Shown here: positions 30,458 to 36,140 of the stretch, piece after piece
How positions within the stretch are numbered: position 1 is the stretch's first letter
Layout: every line of letters starts with the position of its first letter
Assembly (NCBI GenBank): GCA_050043005.1
Contig: JBHJIZ010000134.1
Location: forward strand, 1 to 36,140
From: Thermohalobaculum sp050043005
GTDB taxonomy: Bacteria; Pseudomonadota; Alphaproteobacteria; Rhodobacterales; Rhodobacteraceae
Length of the DNA stretch: 36,140 nt
Reading direction: 5' to 3'
Translations under genes and position numbers: made by a program
The notes under the pieces: generated by a model
Database searches by the model: none
Seen by the model: only the letters and a program-made list of their open reading frames with translations
What the model was told of the DNA's origin: nothing

Positions 30458-30475
30458 TTGAACTGTCGAGTTCTT
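30458..30475. promoter_or_regulatory. Inverted repeat in the moxR/gntR divergent region
   Basis: GAACT-GTCG-AGTTC with flanking TT and TT forms an inverted repeat about 80 nt upstream of moxR. TTGAACT is shared with the minus-strand reading of the Rieske operator. It may be a further site for the GntR regulator. No clear -10/-35 pair for moxR was fixed. Confidence 0.35.
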
Positions 30476-30570
30476 GGCATTGGTTCATGTGGCTCCTCCC
30501 GTCGCGACTTGGAGTTGACTGTCCTTCTGCGAGCCATGAAATGTTCGATGACGGTCGCAAGCCAAGCAGT

Positions 30571-30612
30571 TTGACCGTCTCCAGTCTCACATGTATCGAA
30601 TTCAGAATTCAA
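30571..30612 (+). promoter_or_regulatory. Promoter and operator of the GntR gene
   Basis: TTGACC (30571-30576), 17 nt, TATCGA (30594-30599) form a plausible promoter. GAATTCAGAATTCAA (30598-30612) overlaps the -10 and start region and matches the element at 24246-24260 at 14 of 15 bases. The position suggests autorepression. Confidence 0.5.
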
Positions 30613-30625
30613 TAAGGTATGCCCT

Positions 30626-31333
30626 ATGAAGACGCTCAGCGTAAATCCCAGTCTGACCGACCAGGTCTATCGAGCAGTTTTGGACGAGATTCTGGAAGGA
30701 CGCTTGAAGCCGGGAGCGCATCTGGTGCAGGAGCAACTCGCCGCACAACTTGGCGTGTCGCGACAACCTATCCAACAAGCGATGGCTCTGTTGAAGGCAG
30801 ACGGCATCGTGGAGGAGGTCGGCAAACGTGGCTTGCGTGTCGCCAGCCTGGATCTGGGCCTGATGCATTGCCATTACGATATGCGGCTGCTTCTGGATGG
30901 CTACGCTGCGCGACGTGCGGCTCAGGCTGTTCAGGACGGCACGATAGATCCCGAAACGCTTCGGGCGGAGTTCGATGAGATCCTGGCGATTGGGTCCGAG
31001 GCGATCCGCGCGGATTCGGTGACGGACCAGATCCGATACGATCAGGCCTTTCACAAACTGATCTACGATGCGTCGCGGAACCGTGTTCTTCGCGATACGG
31101 CAGGACCCAACTGGCGCTATCTGCGCCGGGTGATGGCAGAGGTTCTTATGCACGCGGAATCGGCGCCGACTATCTGGGATCAGCACCTTGCGATCAAGGA
31201 TGCCATCCTGGCGGGCGATCCCGACAGCGCCGGAGACTTGGCCGAGGATCACGTCCGCACTGCGGCGGACAGTCTGACCGAAGCCTTGAAGCGCCTGCGT
31301 CAGGAACCGGAACGGGTCGCGTCGGTCGCGTAG
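30626..31333 (+). CDS. GntR-family (FCD) transcriptional regulator
   Basis: A 235-residue regulator. The N-terminal winged helix (about 8-75) has LTDQVYRAVLDEILEGRLKPG and LAAQLGVSRQPIQQAMALLKADG. The FCD ligand-binding domain (about 85-220) is helical, with metal-binding candidates Asp and His in DQAFHKLIYDASRN, HLAIKDAILAGD and AEDHVR. It is divergent from the moxR operon and shares an operator-like element with the Rieske/PQQ promoter, so it probably controls this oxidation pathway in response to a small carboxylic acid or a related ligand. The ATG at 30626 has AAGG 8 nt upstream. Confidence 0.9.
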   Translation: MKTLSVNPSLTDQVYRAVLDEILEGRLKPGAHLVQEQLAAQLGVSRQPIQQAMALLKADGIVEEVGKRGLRVASLDLGLMHCHYDMRLLLDGYAARRAAQAVQDGTIDPETLRAEFDEILAIGSEAIRADSVTDQIRYDQAFHKLIYDASRNRVLRDTAGPNWRYLRRVMAEVLMHAESAPTIWDQHLAIKDAILAGDPDSAGDLAEDHVRTAADSLTEALKRLRQEPERVASVA

Positions 31334-31420
31334 CGGCGGTACCGGCGAGGCGGTTTCTGGTTTCTGGATGTCCGCGACGCAGAGGAGTCTTGAAGCACGA
31401 TCGTCAGCGGGTGCGAAGGC

Positions 31421-33853
31421 TCATGCCTTTACTCTTTTCATCGACGGGTCGTAGAGTGGAGAGAGCGTGACCTCGGCCTTGACCCGGACCGTTGCCACTT
31501 CAAGCTCGTAGTCACCCGAGAGAACGAAGTCGCGATCCATGAACCCGTCGCTCCGGACATATCCCAGGCCGATGGATTTTCCGATTGTGTACCCATAACC
31601 GCCGGAACTGAGATATCCGCACCGCGCGCCATCGCGATAGATGGTTTCGCGGCCGGACAGGATCGTGTCTGCATCGGTTGTGAAGGTCGCCATCATTTTC
31701 TTCACGCCATCCGCCCGCTGGGCCGCGATCGCGTCACGTCCCTTGAACGGGATCCGTGATGCCATCTTGACCGCCCAGCCTAGCCCTGCTTCGTCGGGCG
31801 TGTGATCCGGTCCGATGTCGGATCCCCAGGCGCGGTAGCCTTTTTCCAGCCGCAGTGTCTCGATTGCGCGGTATCCGGCGTTGCGCAGCCCGTACGCAGT
31901 GCCTGCCTGCTCAAGCGCGTCATAGACGGTCTGTGCGTACTCGACGGGCAGATGCAACTCCCACCCAAGCTCGCCGACATAGGTGATCCGCATCGCCAGC
32001 ACCGGGCAGCCAGCGATGCCGATCCACCGCGCCTGCCCAAAAGGATGCGCGGCATCCGAGACGTCATCGTTGCTCAATGCCCTTAGGATATCGCGCGATC
32101 TTGGTCCAAAGAGCGACAGGACCGAATTCGACGATGTCACGTCGACGAGTTGGGCGTTCATCCCGTCGGGTATGTTTCTGCGTATCCAGTCGAAGTCGTG
32201 CGTCGCAAAGCCGGTCCCGGTGACGATGTAGAATTCATCCTGCTTCGTCCGCACACAGGTCAGATCGCACTCGATCCCGCCGTGGTCGTTCAGCATCTGG
32301 GTGTAGATGATCGATCCGACCGGTTTGTCGACACGGTTGGCCGCGATCCATTGCAGAGCTGCTTCGGCATCGGGACCGGTCAGGACGTACTTCGCAAACG
32401 AAGTCTGATCGAACAGGGCCGCTGCTTCACGCGCTGCTGTGTGTTCGCGTCCGACTGCCTTGTGCCAGTTGGGGCGTTCGAACGTGTAAATGTCGTGTGC
32501 GTCATCGCCGTCCTCTGCGAACCAGTTTGGACGCTCCCACCCCAGTTTCTCACCGAAGACGGCTCCGGCTTGTTTGAGCGTCCCGTAGAGCGGAGAGCGG
32601 CGGCACGGACGTCCGCTTTCGTTTTCCTCGGATGGCCAAGACATGGTGTAGTGCTTGCCGTAGGCCTCGAGCGTGCGGGTCCGCACCCAGTCGGTAGCGG
32701 TGTGAGGTCGGCCGAACCGGCGGATGTCCACTGGCCAGAGGTCGAACGGAGGTTCGCCGCGCGCAACCCACTCCGCCAGCGCCATGCCCGCGCCGCCGCC
32801 CGCGGCAATGCCAAACGCGTTGAAACCGGCGCCGACGTAAAGATCGCGCAATTCGGGAGCCTCACCCAGAATGAAGTTGCCGTCCGGTGTGAAGCTCTCG
32901 GGACCGTTCAGCAATTGCTTGATCCCGGCGTCCTGTAGCTTGGGCACACGCGGCAAGGCCAGTTCGACGAGTTGCTCGAAGTGTTCGAAATTCGAGTCGA
33001 GCAGCTGGAAGTCGAATGGCTCGGGGATGCCATCCTTGGCCCAGGGAATGCCGTTTGGCTCGTATCCGCCCATGATCAGCCCGCCGACTTCCTCTTTGTA
33101 ATAGGTCAGCCGATCCGGATCGCGCAGCGTCGGCAGATCTGTTGGTACACCGAACGCTTCGGTGATCATGTATTGGTGCTCGACCGAGACCAGCGGCACG
33201 GTCACACCGACCTTCGCCGCCAGTTCGCGGGTCCATTGACCACAGCACAGGACCAGTTTCTCGCACGCGACATCGCCTTGCGCCGTTTGCACGCCGACCA
33301 ACTTGCCTTTGTCGGTCAGGATATCCGTGACGGGACAATTCGCGATCAGCAGCGCGCCGTTCTTGCGTGCGCCCTTAGCGAGGGCTTGCGTGATATCCGA
33401 TGGACTTGCCTGACCGTCGGTCGGCAGGAAGGCCGCGCCCACCACGTCCGAGATATCCATCAGCGGCCAAAGATCCTGTGCCTCCTTCGGGGTCAGAAGC
33501 TGCATGTCCAGACCAAACGAATGCGCAGTTGTCGCCTGGCGCTTCACCTCGGTCCATCGTTCCTGATTGCAGGCCAGGCGCAGGCCGCCATTCATTTTCC
33601 AGCCAGTGGCCAGCCCGGTCTCTTGCTCCAGACGGTCGTAGAGCTCAATCGAATAGCCCAGAAGCTGCGTGATGTTCGCACTCGAGCGCAACTGGCCGAC
33701 CAGCCCGGCCGCGTGCCACGTCGATCCGGAGGTCAGGGCCGCTTTCTCCAGCAACAGGACCTCCTGGCCCATCTGGGCCAGGTGATAGGCGGTCGAGCAT
33801 CCGATGATGCCGCCGCCGATGATGACGATCTTGGAAGATGCGGGAAGGCTCAT
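31421..33853 (-). CDS. FAD-dependent dimethylglycine/sarcosine dehydrogenase-like protein with GcvT domain
   Basis: An 810-residue two-domain enzyme. The N-terminal FAD oxidoreductase half (about 1-400) begins KIVIIGGGIIGCSTAYHLAQMG (dinucleotide fold) and has GSTWHAAGL, where the His is the usual covalent FAD site of dimethylglycine and sarcosine dehydrogenases. The C-terminal half (about 430-800) is a GcvT/folate-binding aminomethyltransferase fold (SSFAKYVLTGPDA-like, TYVGELGWELH, KGYRAWGSDIG). It would demethylate an N-methyl amine in the cytoplasm and pass the one-carbon unit to tetrahydrofolate. Roseobacters carry many paralogues, so the exact substrate is open. I chose the ATG at 33853; 28 upstream in-frame codons overlap the kinase gene. 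Confidence 0.87.
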   Translation of the reverse strand: MSLPASSKIVIIGGGIIGCSTAYHLAQMGQEVLLLEKAALTSGSTWHAAGLVGQLRSSANITQLLGYSIELYDRLEQETGLATGWKMNGGLRLACNQERWTEVKRQATTAHSFGLDMQLLTPKEAQDLWPLMDISDVVGAAFLPTDGQASPSDITQALAKGARKNGALLIANCPVTDILTDKGKLVGVQTAQGDVACEKLVLCCGQWTRELAAKVGVTVPLVSVEHQYMITEAFGVPTDLPTLRDPDRLTYYKEEVGGLIMGGYEPNGIPWAKDGIPEPFDFQLLDSNFEHFEQLVELALPRVPKLQDAGIKQLLNGPESFTPDGNFILGEAPELRDLYVGAGFNAFGIAAGGGAGMALAEWVARGEPPFDLWPVDIRRFGRPHTATDWVRTRTLEAYGKHYTMSWPSEENESGRPCRRSPLYGTLKQAGAVFGEKLGWERPNWFAEDGDDAHDIYTFERPNWHKAVGREHTAAREAAALFDQTSFAKYVLTGPDAEAALQWIAANRVDKPVGSIIYTQMLNDHGGIECDLTCVRTKQDEFYIVTGTGFATHDFDWIRRNIPDGMNAQLVDVTSSNSVLSLFGPRSRDILRALSNDDVSDAAHPFGQARWIGIAGCPVLAMRITYVGELGWELHLPVEYAQTVYDALEQAGTAYGLRNAGYRAIETLRLEKGYRAWGSDIGPDHTPDEAGLGWAVKMASRIPFKGRDAIAAQRADGVKKMMATFTTDADTILSGRETIYRDGARCGYLSSGGYGYTIGKSIGLGYVRSDGFMDRDFVLSGDYELEVATVRVKAEVTLSPLYDPSMKRVKA

Positions 33854-33863
33854 CCGTCGATCC

Positions 33864-34742
33864 TCAGGTGTTCCGAAAGTCAGCAAGCGCGGCGTCGAGC
33901 CGATCCATGTTTTCAGCCGTGTAGGCGGCGTAGTCAAAATCGATGTCCGAGCGCAATTCGGACGTCATTGACCAGAGCGTCTCGCGCATCAATGACGTGC
34001 ATTTCATCGCCTGAAACGACCGCCAATACGGGTCGGGATCAGCCTTATAGTATTGCGCGAGCACATCGCGTTCCTGTGCCTCGGACAGTCCATTGTTTCC
34101 GGCTAGGCCGGCAAGGTCGAACAGCGGTGTGTTGTAGCCGCCATACTCCCAATCGATCAGCCAGAGCTGTTGCCCATCGTCCAGAATGTTCGCGGCGAGC
34201 AGGTCATTGTGACCGATGACCAGATCGACGGGGCCGGTCGCCTCGGCAAGCCTGTCTTGCTCGGCCATCAGGCCAGGCAACATGGACGCGTGTGGCGATC
34301 CGTCGGCGAGCAATCGCGTCACATAGGTTCTGTTCACCTGGAACGGCCAGAACGCCAGGACGGGTGACGTCAGATGCGTCCCGAGCCCCTTGTGCACGTC
34401 CGCCACGAGGTCGACGATACGCGGCAGGTTCCCGGGATCTCGAACGTCATCTTCCGCGAGGGTTCGCGCATCGATAAAATCCAGAACCAGCACGCCCGGT
34501 TCGGCGTGAACGACCCGAGGTGCGGCACCCAGTGCATGCGCAGCACGGCTCAACGCCAGTTCGTTCCAGCGCATGACGCCGTGTTCGGGGATGTCCTGAC
34601 CCAAGCGCACAACAAACTTTGCATCGCCATCGCTGACGCGCAGGTTCAGGTTGGTGATGCCGCCTCCCAGCGGTTCGATATCCCTGGGGTCGGAGAAACA
34701 GGACAGGCGCGAGACTTTGTCGATTGCCGTGGCGATGGTCAT
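33864..34742 (-). CDS. Choline/ethanolamine kinase-like phosphotransferase
   Basis: A 292-residue protein-kinase-like small-molecule phosphotransferase. An N-lobe with GGGITNLNLRV (nucleotide loop) and KFVVRL (Lys-like strand) is followed by catalytic loop VIGHNDLLAANIL (H-N-D-x5-N) and LIDWEYGG (metal-binding Asp). This set is typical of choline kinase and aminoglycoside phosphotransferase relatives. The neighbouring dehydrogenase for methylated amines supports an amino-alcohol substrate such as choline. It ends 10 nt before the dehydrogenase start, so the two are in one operon. Confidence 0.85.
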   Translation of the reverse strand: MTIATAIDKVSRLSCFSDPRDIEPLGGGITNLNLRVSDGDAKFVVRLGQDIPEHGVMRWNELALSRAAHALGAAPRVVHAEPGVLVLDFIDARTLAEDDVRDPGNLPRIVDLVADVHKGLGTHLTSPVLAFWPFQVNRTYVTRLLADGSPHASMLPGLMAEQDRLAEATGPVDLVIGHNDLLAANILDDGQQLWLIDWEYGGYNTPLFDLAGLAGNNGLSEAQERDVLAQYYKADPDPYWRSFQAMKCTSLMRETLWSMTSELRSDIDFDYAAYTAENMDRLDAALADFRNT

Positions 34743-34874
34743 GGCTGGAACTCCGAAGCTGTGTGTCGCCTCGGCAGTGACCAGGCATGCCCGATGATTG
34801 CGATGAAGATCTTCATTTGCAACGGTGCCATTGTCGCCACTTGCATCGTCGTCGGCGTTTGAAAGATCGCGAGG

Positions 34875-35840
34875 TCAGGCTCCGACGGCTTTCAGCAGCA
34901 GGTCGACGTTGGCCGCACCCTCGCGCCCGTCAACCTCGGCTGGGCGATCATCCCGGATCGCGGCGGCAAAGTCCTCGATCTCGCCGACATAGGGATTGCT
35001 GGGAGTATATTCGAAGGCGCCCTCGTGGGTTTCGCTCCGACCCTCGCCATGCGGTCCGAGTGTCTCGGTGCAGATTGCGTATCCGTCCGAGCCATAAAGC
35101 TCCATGACGCGCGGGCCTTTGAATAGAACCGATGCGCACAGATCGGCGGGCGATCCGTTCTCGAACTGGTAGCTGAGCAGTGCCGTTTCCTCGTGCGGAC
35201 CATTGTAGACCGCGCGATTGATGACGCCTTCGGCGCGGGTGATTTCGCCACAACTCGGGGTCATGAACCAACGGATTTGGTCCAGGCAATGCGTGCCTAC
35301 GGCGGCCAGAGCCCACCAACGGCCAACATCCGACTTGGCACGCCAACCGTCCGCATTGGCGGCCGGGGTTGGCCACTGAATCCGCATGTGGCGCAGCGTG
35401 CCGAACGTACCTTGTTGCGCGGCTTCGAACAGCTTGCGATGCCCCATGTGCCAGCGCATGTGGTAGGCGACTGCCAGTTTCACGCCCGCCTGATCTGCGG
35501 CATCAACCATCGCAGACGTCTCCGAGCGGTCGGTCGCCATGGGCTTTTCCGTCAGGATGTGCTTGCCGGCTTGCGCCGCGCGCGCAGCCTGCCCGGCGTG
35601 TAACTTGTCCGGCGAGGCAATCAGAACAGCATGGAGATCCGGATCTGCGAGCAACGCGTCCAGGTCATCATGAGCTGCGTTCGGAGCCGCAGCGGCGTGC
35701 TTTGCCGCGAAGTCCCCGGCCCTTGCCTTGTCGCGGCTGAACACGCTCCACAACCGAGCGTTTGGAGCTTCTGCCAATGCCGGAGCGAGTTGCTTGTCCG
35801 CAATTCCGCCAGTTGCAATCATGGCGACGTTCAGTGTCAT
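34875..35840 (-). CDS. Gfo/Idh/MocA-family oxidoreductase
   Basis: A 321-residue NAD(P)-dependent dehydrogenase. The Rossmann start is VAMIATGGIADKQLAPAL, followed by VLIASPDKLHAGQAARAAQAGKHILTEKPMA; EKP holds the conserved Lys of the family. The C-terminal alpha/beta domain contains VGTHCLDQIRWF with the catalytic-type His. Substrates in the family are sugars, inositols and related polyols. The ATG at 35840 is chosen because the Rossmann fold starts there and AGAGGA lies upstream; a longer reading frame to 36059 has no ribosome site. It is 132 nt upstream of the kinase gene on the same strand. Confidence 0.88.
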   Translation of the reverse strand: MTLNVAMIATGGIADKQLAPALAEAPNARLWSVFSRDKARAGDFAAKHAAAAPNAAHDDLDALLADPDLHAVLIASPDKLHAGQAARAAQAGKHILTEKPMATDRSETSAMVDAADQAGVKLAVAYHMRWHMGHRKLFEAAQQGTFGTLRHMRIQWPTPAANADGWRAKSDVGRWWALAAVGTHCLDQIRWFMTPSCGEITRAEGVINRAVYNGPHEETALLSYQFENGSPADLCASVLFKGPRVMELYGSDGYAICTETLGPHGEGRSETHEGAFEYTPSNPYVGEIEDFAAAIRDDRPAEVDGREGAANVDLLLKAVGA

Positions 35841-36018
35841 AGAAGCGGGTCCTCTCAAGGCGATCTTCTGGCGGGTGGGCAGATTGGGTGCGAGCCAGCA
35901 TGATCGCATTCGCGCCGGGATGCCATGCCCGGCCAGCCACCGGTCCAGCACACACGCGATTTCCTTTGCGAACCACACAGCCTTGGTTGACCAGCGAGGA
36001 TGCGCACGCTGTTTGTCG

Positions 36019-36140
36019 TTAAACCTTAGCGGCGCGCGCCTTCGCCTCGCGGTGCACAACGTAAAGTCCTGCCGCCACGATGATCAAAGCGCCGAAGATC
36101 GTCCATTGATCCGGCAAATCACCGAACATCAGATAGCCGA
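36019..36140 (-). CDS. C-terminal end of an EamA/DMT-type membrane transporter (partial)
   Basis: The last 39 codons of a leftward gene that enters from the right edge. They read GYLMFGDLPDQWTIFGALII, then VAAGLYVVHREAKARAAKV, then TAA at 36019-36021. A final membrane helix preceded by a G-x-L-x-F-G-D-L-P-D-x-W loop and followed by a basic tail is typical of EamA drug/metabolite transporters. The gene lies 178 nt upstream of the Gfo/Idh/MocA gene. Confidence 0.75.
   Translation of the reverse strand, partial: GYLMFGDLPDQWTIFGALIIVAAGLYVVHREAKARAAKV

Noticed and set aside
32972..34219. Rightward frame (415 codons) across the dehydrogenase/kinase junction
   Set aside because: Spans two real leftward genes and their junction; no protein family seen.
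35841..36059. N-terminal extension of the Gfo/Idh/MocA frame to 36059
   Set aside because: The Rossmann motif begins right after ATG 35840; the 73 extra residues are Arg-rich, overlap the transporter end and lack a ribosome site.

Overview
The window looks like chromosomal DNA of a GC-rich alphaproteobacterium, most likely a Rhodobacteraceae/Roseobacter-type organism. The signs are an LpxI-type lipid A gene order (lpxA-lpxI-lpxB), a dimethylglycine-dehydrogenase-like FAD/GcvT protein, GntR/FCD regulation, and two perfect CtrA-type sites (TTAA-N7-TTAAC). I saw no rRNA, tRNA, CRISPR array, insertion sequence or phage integrase.

Layout. (1) 18-2952 (+): lipid A genes lpxA, lpxI, lpxB; lpxA has lost its expected stop and runs 336 nt into lpxI. 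(2) 3147-7183 (+): an orphan type VI secretion cargo module (PAAR tip, DUF4123 adaptor, Tox-REase-5-like nuclease effector, Imm52-like immunity protein) behind a perfect CtrA site. (3) 7503-11057: an unusual accessory region. Leftward it encodes an acidic protein with one RTX-like motif and a lipoprotein; rightward it encodes four small double-glycine-leader peptides and a YkuD_2-type L,D-transpeptidase-like protein with no signal peptide. (4) 11239-15082 (+): a histidine kinase with five PAS_7-like repeats whose C-terminal receiver is cut by an in-frame TAA, then an OmpR-type regulator. Regions 3 and 4 are joined by a promoter-like element that I find four times with the same internal geometry (T-R-CAATT-N4-C-N6-CGA-N10-RTAC). 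It lies in front of the acidic protein, peptide 1, peptide 2 and the kinase. I regard this as the best candidate in the window for an undescribed system: a two-component regulon of double-glycine peptides.

(5) 15125-18208 (-): a second signalling operon (single receiver, periplasmic solute-binding protein, membrane histidine kinase, single receiver) with a CtrA site upstream. (6) 18424-24178 (-): an oxidation operon of Rieske protein, PQQ alcohol dehydrogenase carrying the D-x-D lanthanide signature, small exported protein, and the 2Fe-2S and molybdopterin subunits of an isoquinoline-oxidoreductase-type enzyme. (7) 24360-30379 (-): a tightly coupled moxR-DUF58-DUF4381-VWA-VWA-TPR-BatD operon resembling the mxaRSACKL group that loads metal into methanol dehydrogenase. 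(8) 30626-31333 (+): a GntR/FCD regulator. A 15-bp element differing at one base lies at its own promoter and at the Rieske/PQQ promoter, so regions 6 to 8 probably form one regulated unit.

(9) 31421-36140 (-): a dimethylglycine/sarcosine-dehydrogenase-like protein, a choline-kinase-like phosphotransferase, a Gfo/Idh/MocA oxidoreductase and the tail of an EamA-type transporter, probably a methylated-amine or amino-sugar catabolic group. Functions are assigned from motifs recognised by eye; no database search was run.
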